Origin: Candidatus Binatia bacterium
GTDB taxonomy: Bacteria > Desulfobacterota > Binatia > HRBIN30
Reading direction: 5' to 3'
NCBI GenBank assembly: GCA_026415395.1
Contig: JAOAHD010000003.1
Coordinates: 199,195-263,194 of the forward strand
Length of the DNA stretch: 64,000 nt
The notes under the pieces were generated by a model, which had not been told where the DNA came from, did no database searches, and saw only the letters and a program-made list of their open reading frames with translations. The position numbers were made by a program, and so were the translations under genes. Positions 1 to 11,827 of this stretch are shown here, piece after piece (within the stretch, counting starts at the first letter, position 1; every line of letters begins with the position of its first letter).

Positions 1-9
1 AATGAGAAC

Positions 10-2028
10 GTGATGACTAGGCTACCTCCAGCAGTGAGCCTCGGTACGTCCAAGCAACCCAGGTGGGATAACTGGAGGCGAGAGTTGCCAGTCGACGGAG
101 GGCAATCGAGAGCTCGCCGAGATTCTTGGTGCGCATCATGCGTCATCGCGTTGGCTTTCTGGTCGGCACTCGCGCCCCGCGCTGGGCTTGGTTCGGCGGT
201 TGTCCCTGTGCCTGTGGGTGCACTCTGGCAGCATGCGCAAGCAGCGGCGCTCGTCCGAGTGACGGTTAAGGAAAGTTTCCGAAGACCTGGCGGGAGCCTT
301 TACACGAGGGTGAGTTTGGAAATTTTGCAGGAGGTTCTTGCCGCACCGTTGCCGAGCCCGCTCATCCTAGAGTTGCCTGGTGGTGAGCGAGACGGTGAAA
401 TCGAAGTGACCTCAGGGATCCCTGACCTTGAGGTGGGGGCGACCTATGTCTTGCTGTTTACGCGCCGAATCAATGGTGCTTGGGAGCCTCTCCAATTGGA
501 ACTTGGCGTTTTCTCTGTCGCTCTTTCGGGCGACATCGATGCGCGTCGCAAAGAGTCTGCCGTTCTCATTATCGGTGCACCTGGCATCGACGGCACAGCA
601 CGGTGGACCTGGGAAGAATTTTGGCGCGAGGCGCAACAAGCTCGCCCGTCCGTTGTTGTTCCTGTGTTCCGCCGAGAGTGGCTTGCTCCGTCTGTTGGGG
701 CACGGTTCCAGCTCGCGCGGCCACTCGCGCGTTTATTCGAAAGCGATTTGGGCATCGGGGTTCCCTTTGCCATCGACCCTCGGGGAGATGGCATTCTGGG
801 GCCCACTGCGGCTCGAAGCGCGGTGCTCCAAGGGTTAAGCGCCTGGAGTCGACAAGACGATGCCTCGTTAGAGCTCCTCGACGGAGGCGATCTGCAAAGC
901 CTTGATAGCTCTTGTCCGGATCCATCGGGGCAGCCATTCAAGGTCCGATTTCGAGATCCCGACAACGCGATTCCGGATCCGATCGACTGTCGGGGAATCC
1001 TTGCCTTGACCAGTTACCGAGCGACTTCGAACGAAAGCAAGATCCTGAACGGGCAAAATTTTGCACGGATCCGTTGTGCCACTCTCTCCTTCGCCGACGG
1101 GTGGGGTGGGTGCGAAGTGTGGAACCCATGCAACCTAGCCGAGATTGCGGCCCACGAGCTTGGCCATGCGATCGGCCTCGGTCACTCTTCGGAACGGGTG
1201 CCAGAGCCGAGCAGCAGGCTACGTGACGCAACCATGTATGTCCAGGCGCACTTTGATGGGCGTTGCGCAAGTTTGCGGGAAGACGACATCGACGCTTTGC
1301 GTTTTCTCTATCCGCTGCCGCCTCCCCTCTCTATCTTGGGAGACGTTCTATTGCCTCCCGCGATGATTGGAACGCCTTACAATCATGTGTTTCGTGTGGA
1401 GACGGCGGCACCGCCGGTGAAGTGGAATCTCACTCGCTCGGACTATTGTGGATTGCGACTCGACGATGACGGCCGTCTCCACGGTAGTTTGCCTGCGTGC
1501 CAGTGTTGGAGTCGCAATGTACCGCCGCCTCCGACTCCGCTGCCCACCCCGTACTTCTTCGTGATGGCCGAAGATGCAGCCTGCTCAGCGCACACCCGCT
1601 TTTTCACCATTCCGGTGGATCATGAGTCGTTGCCGCCTGGCACGCCTCTTCCGAGCTGCACGCCCACGCCAACGGGCGCAGGGATGCCGACAGGCACCGC
1701 GATACCTACGGTCCCGTGTGTTACTCGAACACCAACCTCGACTTCTACCGCGGCTCAAGTTGTGACGGCGACTCCCACCAGGGACGGCACCGTGCCCTCG
1801 ACTACAGTGACCGTTGGGCAAACGCCGACGCCGACGGCACGAGGGGGATGCGTTGGCGATTGCGACGAGTCTGGAAGGGTGACGATTGACGAGGTGGTAC
1901 GGATGGTAAGGGTAGCCATGGAATTGGTGGAGCTGTCGCAATGCCGTGCTGGCGATGCCAACCGCAACGGCAGCATCACCGTTGAGGAAATTCTCCTCGC
2001 CGTCAACCGACTGTTTGAGGGGTGTTAG
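10..2028 (+). CDS. Secreted matrixin-like zinc metalloprotease with C-terminal EF-hand doublet
   Basis: The protein carries the extended zinc site HELGHAIGLGH at about residues 382-392, with a Met a short way downstream (RDATMYV) that fits a Met-turn, as in matrixin/metzincin (M10-type) peptidases. A hydrophobic stretch near residues 42-60 looks like a signal peptide, so it is probably exported. After the catalytic region come a region of unknown fold, a Thr/Pro-rich linker (about 540-610), and a C-terminal pair of calcium-loop motifs (GDCDESGRVTIDE and GDANRNGSITVEE), the dockerin-like module found in four other proteins here. The frame is open to the window edge, so the GTG at 10 may not be the true start; 40 residues before the hydrophobic stretch is long. 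The substrate is unknown. Confidence 0.85.
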   Translation: MMTRLPPAVSLGTSKQPRWDNWRRELPVDGGQSRARRDSWCASCVIALAFWSALAPRAGLGSAVVPVPVGALWQHAQAAALVRVTVKESFRRPGGSLYTRVSLEILQEVLAAPLPSPLILELPGGERDGEIEVTSGIPDLEVGATYVLLFTRRINGAWEPLQLELGVFSVALSGDIDARRKESAVLIIGAPGIDGTARWTWEEFWREAQQARPSVVVPVFRREWLAPSVGARFQLARPLARLFESDLGIGVPFAIDPRGDGILGPTAARSAVLQGLSAWSRQDDASLELLDGGDLQSLDSSCPDPSGQPFKVRFRDPDNAIPDPIDCRGILALTSYRATSNESKILNGQNFARIRCATLSFADGWGGCEVWNPCNLAEIAAHELGHAIGLGHSSERVPEPSSRLRDATMYVQAHFDGRCASLREDDIDALRFLYPLPPPLSILGDVLLPPAMIGTPYNHVFRVETAAPPVKWNLTRSDYCGLRLDDDGRLHGSLPACQCWSRNVPPPPTPLPTPYFFVMAEDAACSAHTRFFTIPVDHESLPPGTPLPSCTPTPTGAGMPTGTAIPTVPCVTRTPTSTSTAAQVVTATPTRDGTVPSTTVTVGQTPTPTARGGCVGDCDESGRVTIDEVVRMVRVAMELVELSQCRAGDANRNGSITVEEILLAVNRLFEGC

Positions 2029-2092
2029 CGGACAATTTCCGCTGGCGCGATTCTCTTGGCAGCAAGTCGGCGGTTTGCGATGAGCTGCTTGT

Positions 2093-4009
2093 ATGTCGCG
2101 AGTACGGTTTCTTCGAAAACGGAGCCTCCGTGAGGCCGTGGATGCGCTTCTAAAGCAGGCGGGTCTCAAACCAGTGGCAGAATGCGTGCCGGTAGAGTCT
2201 AGCCTGGGCCGAGTGCTGGCTGAGCCAGTCTTCGCGATGATCTCCGTGCCCCACTATCACGCCGCCGCTATGGATGGGATTGCCGTTAGAGCCGAAGACA
2301 CGTTCGGGGCCACCGAGGCGCAACCGGTGCGGCTCCAAATGGGGGCAGACGAGCGCGGGTTTTGCTTTGTCGATACCGGGCAGCCGCTCCCTGCCTGGGC
2401 AGATGCGGTGATCATGATCGAGCACGTGGTGCCGGTCGGCAACGTGGAGGTGGAAATTCGTCAGGCGGCGAGCCCTTGGCAGCACGTACGGATTGTGGGG
2501 GAAGACATCGTCGCCAGCGAACTCTTACTGCCGCGTGGCCATCGGATTCGCCCGTACGACATTGGGGCGCTGCTTGCTGCGGGCCACCTCCAGGTGTCAG
2601 TTGCCCGAAAGCCGAAGGTTGCCATTATTCCGACGGGCAACGAGTTGGTGGAACCTGGAGAACTGCTCGCTCCAGGGACGATCATCGAGTTCAACTCGCG
2701 AATGACGGCTGCATTCCTCCAGGAATGGGGAGCCGAGCCGAGCCGCTATCCTCCAGTGCCAGACGACCCTGAGGCATTGCGCTCCATTTTGGAACGCAGC
2801 GTTCTCGATCACGACGTTGTGGTTTTCATTGCTGGGTCATCCGCCGGGGAAAGGGATCACACGGTCGAAACCCTGCGCCAGGCAGGTGAGGTCTTGGTCC
2901 ACGGCATTGACATTATGCCCGGAAAACCGGCGATCTGTGCACGAGTGCAGTCGAAACCCGTTGTTGGGCTTCCAGGGTATCCGGTGTCGGCCGCGATCGT
3001 CGCTTTGCAAGTGTTGCGACCTTTAGTGTACCAGGGGTTGGGTTTAGCACCCTCGTCGGTTCCTCAAATTGATGCTGTGTCCCCGCGCAAGGTTCCGTCG
3101 AAGCTAGGGATCGAGGAATTTGTTCGGGTGACTCTGGGCACCGTTGGCAAAAAGGTTATCGCCCTCCCCTTGCCACGGGGCGCAGGCGCAATCAGTACGC
3201 TGGTGCGGGCAGACGGCTTTCTGCGCATCCCGTCGGATAGTGAAGGCGTCGAGGCTGGCGCCAAGGTGCGTGTAGAACTCCTTCGTGACTGGGCGGAAAT
3301 CGAGGGCACCATCTTGGTCACAGGCAGTCATGATTTGACCCTGGGACTGTTGGAGGATGTCTTGAAGCAAGCCCACCCCGAGTTACGGCTGGCGTGCTCC
3401 AACGTAGGCAGCCTTGCTGGCTTGATCGCATTGGCCCGCGGGGAGACGCACGTGGCGGGAAGCCATTTACTGGATCCTGAGAGCGGCACCTACAACCTCG
3501 TCGATGTCGAGCGAGTGGTCGGACGCAAACTTGCGGTTGTTGTGCGTTTAGCGGTGCGTGAGCAGGGCTTGATCGTTGCCTCAGGAAACCCAAAAGGCAT
3601 TTGCGGGGTCAAAGATCTGGCACGGCCTGATGTGCGGTTCGTAAACCGCCAGCCCGGGGCGGGAACACGTGTGTTGCTGGACGTACTTCTCAGAAAAGAA
3701 GGGATCGACCCTCGATCCGTCCGCGGATACGAGCGAGAGGAGTTCTCCCACATGGCTGTGGCAGTGAGCGTTGCCAGCGGCCTTGCGGATTGTGCCCTCG
3801 GGCTGCGGACCGCGGCGCTCGACCTCGGCCTCGATTTCGTTCCCTTGGAACGGGAAGAATATGATCTGGTGTTTCGCCGAGATTTTTACCGCAGTGAGCG
3901 CGGGCAGCAGTTGTTCGCTGCGCTACGCTCGGAAACGTTTAAGCGGCTTGTAAGTAGACTCGAAGGGTACGACGTGAGCATGGCGGGAACGGTCCGAGAG
4001 TGGAAATAG
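2093..4009 (+). CDS. moeA: Molybdopterin molybdenumtransferase MoeA fused to a substrate-binding-protein-like domain
   Basis: The N-terminal part is MoeA, which inserts molybdenum (or tungsten) into adenylated molybdopterin. Visible motifs are AMDGIAV (59-65), TGNELV (181-186), GSSAGERD (248-255) and GLPGYPVSA (292-300). Residues about 410-625 are a second domain of the PBP-like type (COG1910/PF12727), related to periplasmic oxyanion-binding proteins but here without a signal peptide, so probably a cytoplasmic ligand sensor. MoeA alone is about 400 residues and this protein has 638. The ATG at 2093 follows the upstream stop by 64 nt. No other moa/moe or mod transport genes are nearby. The domain assignment is firm; what the C-terminal domain binds is inference. 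Confidence 0.93.
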   Translation: MSRVRFLRKRSLREAVDALLKQAGLKPVAECVPVESSLGRVLAEPVFAMISVPHYHAAAMDGIAVRAEDTFGATEAQPVRLQMGADERGFCFVDTGQPLPAWADAVIMIEHVVPVGNVEVEIRQAASPWQHVRIVGEDIVASELLLPRGHRIRPYDIGALLAAGHLQVSVARKPKVAIIPTGNELVEPGELLAPGTIIEFNSRMTAAFLQEWGAEPSRYPPVPDDPEALRSILERSVLDHDVVVFIAGSSAGERDHTVETLRQAGEVLVHGIDIMPGKPAICARVQSKPVVGLPGYPVSAAIVALQVLRPLVYQGLGLAPSSVPQIDAVSPRKVPSKLGIEEFVRVTLGTVGKKVIALPLPRGAGAISTLVRADGFLRIPSDSEGVEAGAKVRVELLRDWAEIEGTILVTGSHDLTLGLLEDVLKQAHPELRLACSNVGSLAGLIALARGETHVAGSHLLDPESGTYNLVDVERVVGRKLAVVVRLAVREQGLIVASGNPKGICGVKDLARPDVRFVNRQPGAGTRVLLDVLLRKEGIDPRSVRGYEREEFSHMAVAVSVASGLADCALGLRTAALDLGLDFVPLEREEYDLVFRRDFYRSERGQQLFAALRSETFKRLVSRLEGYDVSMAGTVREWK

Positions 4010-4035
4010 CGTTGCACGGCGAATTCTGGGCGTGG

Positions 4036-5907
4036 CTACGGATCGGAGCGAGCCCGAAACGTTCCCGCGTCGTTTCTGATAGCTGCGGAAAAGTCGGCCT
4101 CCCAACAAGCGTAGTCGTTCACCAGTTGAATTTTTGCCGGGAGTGCAATGGGTAGCCCCGGGGGTAAGAAATTCGTGGTACCAGCCTTGAACAGAATGCT
4201 GGCGTTGCCCTCCGTCCCGCCGGTGAGCTGTAGCCGGGTTACGCCAAGGGGAGCTCCACTGCGATTCGTGTAACGGAAACCTTTGCCTGTTTGCACCCAA
4301 CAAGGGCGATTGCGTCCGCAGAATCCACCTGGCGAGACGTTCTTTTCCCACAACAAGGTTGGTTGACCACCTTGATCCACGTAGAGGCAGACGTCGAAAT
4401 CCGTGGCACCCCGCGGATCGCCGAACAATACTGGATCCGTACTTTGCCCGCGACTCCATCGCCAGACCAGCGACGGAGGGCGGTTACTCGGCGTTCCAAT
4501 GCGAAGCATGCTTCCCCCTGCAACAGTCACACGCTTGCATCCGGTCTGAGGGCTGCTGCCACCCACGCAAACGCCACTGGCGCACTGATCCGGATTCGTG
4601 CACCGATTGCCATCGAAACACGGGCTTCCGTCCGGGCGCGGTGTGCCCACGCACGTACCCGACCGGCACTGATCGTTCTCCGTGCAATCATTGTCGTCGT
4701 CGCAGGGAGATCCGTCGGCCGCGCCCTGACATGTCGCGGGGATCATCGTGATCGTGATTTGATACGCACCGCTGCCCCCGTAAGGGTACACGAGTGCAGA
4801 CCAAGGTCCGTTGGTGGGTGACGGGAAGCGGCAAGCCGCCATGGGGCTGCTTCCGTCGTCCTTACAATCGTAGGCCTCTCGCGTGACACCGGGAGCGCTG
4901 CGCACGTATAGATCGAAATCGCGCGTTGCATTGGAGGTCACCCGAAGTTCCACCGTTTGTGGCGGAACCTCGAAGTCGTAAGTTACGCCCTGGCCGGTAC
5001 TGGCTGTCGCGGTGAACGCTAGAACGGTAACCTCGGGATCGCCCACCTGTGCTTCGCTTCCGCACGCTGTGGCATTCAGGTCACTGCCAGCTTGCGTCTC
5101 GATCCACGACCTGTAGTTGTACACGTTGGCGTCGTAACTGTCGTCAGGTGGAAGGCAGCCCTCGCTCGTTCCTCCTGACGCGATACCAGCTAGCAACGGG
5201 CCAGTGCCAAAGTCCACGAACAGGGGCCCACCGGAGTCCCCGTTGCAGGTGTTCGAGTTCGTGGCTGGATCGCCTAGGGGAGAGCGGAACGCCCAACAAA
5301 CCGACGTCTGCGACGAAATGCCATTGGTGCACTCGGTCGTGACCACGTTGCCATACCGTTTGATTCCATAGTCGGTCTTGCCGCCGCCGGTGAGTCCGTA
5401 GCCGACAATGGTGCCTGGCGTGCCATTCGGTGGCGATGCCTGGGTGTTGATTCGCGCTGGTCGGATATTCCCTGCCGGTGCATCGAGGCGGAGGATCGCG
5501 ACGTCTCCCTTGGGGAAGTCGAAATCGCTGCGCACGGCGATGCTTTGCACGGGAATTACCCCCACATGAGGAAGAAACACAAAGTACTGTGACGGATTCG
5601 GAGCGCCGGGCTGCCCAGGTTGGCAGTTGGCACCCACGGTGTCGCAGACACAGTGCGCAGCCGTGGCGAACGTCTGGCAGCCAATCAGCGTACCCGTGCA
5701 AATTCCGACTGCAGTTGTGGGCGAGCCCAGTTGGCTAAAGAGTAGCGCCCCAACTGGCGGATAGTTCTCGGTCGCCAGGCCATTTACAATGGGACTTTCA
5801 GACCCGATTGTGAATGCCCTGGTGCTGCCACCGCACCACAGCGCAACCAACAGAAGGGTCAAGGTTGCGACTTTTCCCGCGGCAATTGTGTTTTGCTTAC
5901 TCGGCAT
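4036..5907 (-). CDS. Secreted trypsin-like serine protease with PPC domain and Cys-rich repeats
   Basis: This is an S1 (chymotrypsin-fold) protease. An N-terminal signal peptide (hydrophobic residues 13-25) precedes the catalytic domain, whose triad is visible as H85 in TAAHC, D135 in DVAIL and S225 in GDSGGP. A PPC-like beta-sandwich follows (about 290-385), then two Cys-rich segments around 390-450 with the DGSPC...CTxxDQC...G.CVG pattern common in myxobacterial secreted proteins. The C-terminal 170 residues I do not recognise. The gene is convergent with the moeA fusion, with 26 nt between the stops. Export to the periplasm or outside is inferred from the signal peptide and the many cysteines. 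The substrate is unknown. Confidence 0.9.
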   Translation of the reverse strand: MPSKQNTIAAGKVATLTLLLVALWCGGSTRAFTIGSESPIVNGLATENYPPVGALLFSQLGSPTTAVGICTGTLIGCQTFATAAHCVCDTVGANCQPGQPGAPNPSQYFVFLPHVGVIPVQSIAVRSDFDFPKGDVAILRLDAPAGNIRPARINTQASPPNGTPGTIVGYGLTGGGKTDYGIKRYGNVVTTECTNGISSQTSVCWAFRSPLGDPATNSNTCNGDSGGPLFVDFGTGPLLAGIASGGTSEGCLPPDDSYDANVYNYRSWIETQAGSDLNATACGSEAQVGDPEVTVLAFTATASTGQGVTYDFEVPPQTVELRVTSNATRDFDLYVRSAPGVTREAYDCKDDGSSPMAACRFPSPTNGPWSALVYPYGGSGAYQITITMIPATCQGAADGSPCDDDNDCTENDQCRSGTCVGTPRPDGSPCFDGNRCTNPDQCASGVCVGGSSPQTGCKRVTVAGGSMLRIGTPSNRPPSLVWRWSRGQSTDPVLFGDPRGATDFDVCLYVDQGGQPTLLWEKNVSPGGFCGRNRPCWVQTGKGFRYTNRSGAPLGVTRLQLTGGTEGNASILFKAGTTNFLPPGLPIALPAKIQLVNDYACWEADFSAAIRNDAGTFRARSDP

Positions 5908-5952
5908 CCGAGTCGTCCCTCCTGTTGCTGGTTTGCTCGCGTTTCTCAGCCG

Positions 5953-7371
5953 TTATGCCGCGCACGTACGTTGGCTGCTCGACTTCGGTTTGCGAAGTTC
6001 TTCCAGAGCGGCCTTCAGGACACGCGGTAACCGAATCACGCTATCCACCAGAGTCACTTCTGGAATCCACTCGGCAACTGCTTGCTCACCGCGGGCAGCC
6101 GAACTCGTACCCCGGATACTGCGAAACGCTTTGAGCACTGCCGGCGCCATCGGTGCCAGTTGGGTGCCCCGGATGGCAAAGATGCGGTGGCTAGGAGCTG
6201 CCAAACTAAGGTACGCAGCGCCGTAAGTTCCGCCTCCTAGAACGGTGAAAATTGTGTGGCCAGAGAGCCGTGTAGCCACATATGCCCGAAGGCACTCGGC
6301 GAGGACCTTGGGTAAGCCAAACCGTTCTTGCTTTAGATCAACGATGTGGCCTTGGCAGAAGACAAAGTTGGCGACAATGGCGTGAGCGGGCGGTGCGATT
6401 CCAGCACAAGTGCGAAGCTTTTCCACGATGGTGGTTGCCTCGACAATCCCAATTCCGCCTCGCTCATCCGCGGCTGGCCCCACGATGATCCCAAGGGCTG
6501 GCAGCTCTTCCAATATTCCCCAGGCGGCTTGGACCAAGCCACCGTGCGCAACTGCTTCTGTCGGACGCCACTGGCCCCGAAAGGAATAACGAAGGAGGTC
6601 ACGCCGCCGTCGCCTAGGCTCCGCAGGCCTTTCCCCTGTGGCTGCCCAACGACGTTGGCGCTCTCGCAGCCATTCGGCTGCCTGCTGGACGCGATCTACG
6701 AGAGGCACGCGAGCCAATCCTTGCAGCTCCTCGCAGCAGCGGCCCAAGGCTTCCCGCAACGACTGGGCGTTGTCAGGCAGGACTTCCGAAACGTCACCTT
6801 GGAATCGGCGCTCCGCTGCTGAGGTGGTCTGAAGTCCTTCGGTTTCTGTCGCTTCCGGGTCAACCGCCGAAAAGAGTTTCGGACCCGTCAGTCCCCAGTG
6901 TGTTCCCTCCATCATCACGAGGCGGTCTGGCAACGCAGCCATTACCGCGGGAGCGCCAAAGCAACCGCGGGGACCCGAAATGAAAGCAATCGTCGGCCCT
7001 CCGCGTAGCGACCGCTCTGCCAACAGTACGCCAGCTGCAGAGGTGGCGGCCAGCGCCCGGGGCCCCTCTTCCACCCGAACGCCTCCTGTATCCAGCCCAA
7101 GAATTAACGGCGTCCATTCCGACGACGGTTCGGCCGCAGCCAGTGAGCCGCGAAGGAATTGGGTGAGGGCGGTAGCCTCCTCGACTCCGAGGGTTCCGCC
7201 GCGAACGTGCCCGTCCAAGAGGGCCAACAAAGTCTCTTTCCCGAAAATCCGCCCGGTGGCGAGAATCAATGGGCTGTGCTGCCGCGCCCAAACGGTGCGT
7301 AAACTCCCTGTGTCGCACAATGCCTGTGCACGATCAGCTCCGCAGAGGCTGGAGAAAGACTTCTGTCGCAT
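5953..7371 (-). CDS. Fused biotin-independent carboxyltransferase (MdcD-MdcE-like)
   Basis: The protein has two crotonase-fold carboxyltransferase halves. The N-terminal half (about 20-240) resembles the beta subunit of biotin-independent malonate decarboxylase (LGLDTGGVRVEEG, GPRGCFGAPAVMAALPD). The C-terminal half (about 255-455) resembles the gamma subunit (GIIVGPAADERGGIG, TVLGGGTYGAAYLSLAAPS). In malonate decarboxylase these are separate proteins that take CO2 from malonyl-ACP; here they are one chain and no acyl carrier protein or alpha subunit gene is adjacent, so the acyl substrate is uncertain. The ATG at 7371 was chosen; a TTG at 7407 is an alternative and neither has a strong ribosome site. 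The lone gene may be regulated through the palindrome at 7459-7474. Confidence 0.75.
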   Translation of the reverse strand: MRQKSFSSLCGADRAQALCDTGSLRTVWARQHSPLILATGRIFGKETLLALLDGHVRGGTLGVEEATALTQFLRGSLAAAEPSSEWTPLILGLDTGGVRVEEGPRALAATSAAGVLLAERSLRGGPTIAFISGPRGCFGAPAVMAALPDRLVMMEGTHWGLTGPKLFSAVDPEATETEGLQTTSAAERRFQGDVSEVLPDNAQSLREALGRCCEELQGLARVPLVDRVQQAAEWLRERQRRWAATGERPAEPRRRRRDLLRYSFRGQWRPTEAVAHGGLVQAAWGILEELPALGIIVGPAADERGGIGIVEATTIVEKLRTCAGIAPPAHAIVANFVFCQGHIVDLKQERFGLPKVLAECLRAYVATRLSGHTIFTVLGGGTYGAAYLSLAAPSHRIFAIRGTQLAPMAPAVLKAFRSIRGTSSAARGEQAVAEWIPEVTLVDSVIRLPRVLKAALEELRKPKSSSQRTCAA

Positions 7372-7458
7372 CCCGGCGGATCGCTTAAGTGCCCTGCACG
7401 CAGCCAATCACTGATCCCAACCGGGCACGAGGAGCGCTGGCGGTAGACGAATCCATAT

Positions 7459-7474
7459 AGTCAGTATGCTGACT
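7459..7474. promoter_or_regulatory. 16-bp perfect palindrome, possible operator
   Basis: The sequence AGTCAG-TATG-CTGACT is a perfect 6-bp inverted repeat with a 4-nt centre. It lies about 90-100 nt upstream of the carboxyltransferase gene (minus strand), in an otherwise featureless 230-nt gap. Its size and place suit a dimeric repressor site. No regulator gene is adjacent, so this is only a candidate. Confidence 0.3.
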
Positions 7475-7603
7475 CTGACCGCAGCACGCAACCAAAAATG
7501 GCCTGTGCCGCAGCGGAGAGCAGGCCCCTCGGGTCGAAGGCCTGGTCCACTGCGACCCGCCTGCGTGCGCTTTGCCTAGGCGTGCGGCGCACCCTGCGCC
7601 GGA

Positions 7604-10221
<2,618 letters not shown>

Positions 10222-10289
10222 CGTTCTGTCCCTCTTTGTTCACGTACCTGGAATCTTGCGTTCAGAAGCGGATTACATGCGCAAGGCAC

Positions 10290-10316
10290 TTAATATAGAG
10301 GCCGCGCCTTGGTCAA
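10290..10316 (-). promoter_or_regulatory. Possible sigma-70-type promoter of metK
   Basis: On the minus strand TTGACC (complement at 10311-10316) is followed after 15 nt by TATTAA (complement at 10290-10295), about 70 nt upstream of the metK ATG. The elements match consensus reasonably, but the spacer is shorter than the usual 17 nt. Visual match only. Confidence 0.3.
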
Positions 10317-10444
10317 GCCGAACAGCCCTTTGGCCGATGCTGCGCCAAGCTCATGAATCCGCCGATGGTAAGTGATTTTCTCCGCCACCAGGAAATTGCC
10401 CACCTTTACCCTTGCAACCCCAGTTTGCGTCGGGCCACTGTGGG

Positions 10445-10726
10445 TCACTCTGCTTCATCGAACCCCCGCGCAAGCAGCTCTTCAATGGCGTTTAGTGCTT
10501 CCTGAGCTTGCGGCCCTTCAGCGGTAACCTCAATGCTAGTTCCTTGTCCGGCAGCAAGCATGAGGAGTCCGAGAATGCTACGGCCGTCGACAACCTGGCC
10601 GTCCTTGCAAACTTTGATTGTGGCATCAAATCGGGAAATCGTTTGCACGAGCATCGCGGCTGCCCGGGCATGTAGGCCCAGACGGTTCCGGATTGGCAAC
10701 ACTTTGGTAAGCACAAGCTGCTCCAT
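10445..10726 (-). CDS. ptsH: HPr-family phosphocarrier protein
   Basis: This is a small HPr-like protein of the phosphotransferase relay. The active histidine is H19 in RLGLHARAAA, equivalent to His15 of E. coli, and a serine in GRSILGLLML (S50) matches the regulatory Ser46 position. It has 93 residues, against about 85-90 for the family. It sits 60 nt after ptsN, in the rpoN-hpf-ptsN-HPr order known from nitrogen-PTS (PTS-Ntr) clusters. It therefore more likely passes phosphate to the EIIA-Ntr protein than to a sugar permease; no EIIB/EIIC gene is visible. Confidence 0.93.
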   Translation of the reverse strand: MEQLVLTKVLPIRNRLGLHARAAAMLVQTISRFDATIKVCKDGQVVDGRSILGLLMLAAGQGTSIEVTAEGPQAQEALNAIEELLARGFDEAE

Positions 10727-10785
10727 CAGCGGGCAAATGCGAGCTGCATCTTTCTCTGTGAAACGGATTGGGTTCGCCCTCGACC

Positions 10786-11247
10786 TCAGAGTTTTTCATC
10801 TTCTTGGCGGATGATGTCATAAAGTTCCAGGGAGTCTCTTGCCACGAGGAGTCTTTGGCGAACGCCTGCGTCCTTTAAAAGTCGAGAGACGCGAGCCAAG
10901 GCCTTCAGATGAAGTCCCATAGACTCTTCGGGTAGGACCAGCAAAAAAATTAAGTGGGTCGGCTTGCCATCGATCGAATGAAAATCCACACCATCGCGAT
11001 GGCGGCCAAATGCGGCGATGATTTGCTGCACGCCTTTTAACCGGCCATGAGGAATGGCGATGCCATCGCCAATCGCAGTCGTACCCCCGTGTTCCCTTTC
11101 CCACAGAACACTCAGCAACTCCTCTGCTTGGATGTTGGGGTAAACGCCGGCCACCTTTTCGGCGAGCTCGCGCAAAACCTCATCTTTAGTGCTGCCGCGA
11201 AGATCTGCGACAACCAGAGCCGGACTGAGAATATCGGTGATCCGCAT
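10786..11247 (-). CDS. ptsN: PTS EIIA-Ntr (fructose/mannitol-type IIA domain)
   Basis: A single IIA domain of 153 residues. The phosphoacceptor histidine is H67 in GIAIPHGRL, with the usual HGGTTAIGDG just before it. In PTS-Ntr this protein is a regulator of potassium and nitrogen/carbon balance rather than a sugar transporter. It lies between hpf and HPr on the minus strand, and the rpoN neighbourhood supports the PtsN assignment. The ATG at 11247 has no clear ribosome site, which suggests translation coupled to upstream genes in the operon. Confidence 0.93.
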   Translation of the reverse strand: MRITDILSPALVVADLRGSTKDEVLRELAEKVAGVYPNIQAEELLSVLWEREHGGTTAIGDGIAIPHGRLKGVQQIIAAFGRHRDGVDFHSIDGKPTHLIFLLVLPEESMGLHLKALARVSRLLKDAGVRQRLLVARDSLELYDIIRQEDEKL

Positions 11248-11274
11248 ACAGTGTCCGCAGTGCGTGTCTACCGA

Positions 11275-11802
11275 TTAAGCGAGCTCTGGTTGGATGAGGG
11301 CAAGTTCACCATCCTTCTTGCGGTGCAAAATCGAGACGGAATCTGTGGCTTCGTCGTGGAAAAGAAAAAAGTCTTCGTTGGATTGCTCAAGCTGCAGCAA
11401 GGCCTCTTCCAACGACATCGGCTTTAAGGGAATGCGACGTGTAGTCACGCGCACACCCGCAGGCTGTGTCGACTCACCTTTCCGAACCGAGGCTACCTCA
11501 GGGAGTCGGGAGACTTTGTGGTCCTTTCGCTTTTCGTCCCATTTCTTAAGCTGCCGCTCGATCTTGTCGAGCGCTAGGTCAAGCGCCGAGTATAGGTCGG
11601 TAGTTTCCTCCACCGCTGTCACTTGAAGGTGACGCCCGGTAACCACGATCTCGGCACGATGGCGCTGCTTCTCCACCGCGAGAATGACATGGGCATCAAG
11701 CAAGTGCCGCGCAAACTTCTTTAGCCGCTCGACTTTTTGCGTCGCGTAGTTACGCAAGCCGTCGGATACGTTGACGTGCCGGAACGTGACAGTAATGTTC
11801 AC
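11275..11802 (-). CDS. hpf: Ribosome hibernation promoting factor, long form
   Basis: The N-terminal S30AE/YfiA domain (residues 1-100, starting NITVTFRHVNVSD) binds the 30S subunit. The C-terminal domain (about 120-175) has the long-HPF signature of an EEALLQLEQSNEDFFLF stretch followed by VSILHRKKDG; in this class it dimerises 70S ribosomes into 100S particles. The start is GTG at 11802 with GGAGGG a few nt upstream. It lies 25 nt after rpoN and 27 nt before ptsN, the standard order. At 175 residues it is the long rather than short form. Confidence 0.95.
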   Translation of the reverse strand: MNITVTFRHVNVSDGLRNYATQKVERLKKFARHLLDAHVILAVEKQRHRAEIVVTGRHLQVTAVEETTDLYSALDLALDKIERQLKKWDEKRKDHKVSRLPEVASVRKGESTQPAGVRVTTRRIPLKPMSLEEALLQLEQSNEDFFLFHDEATDSVSILHRKKDGELALIQPELA

Positions 11803-11827
11803 GATGTCCCTCCTTGAGCGAAGAGCA

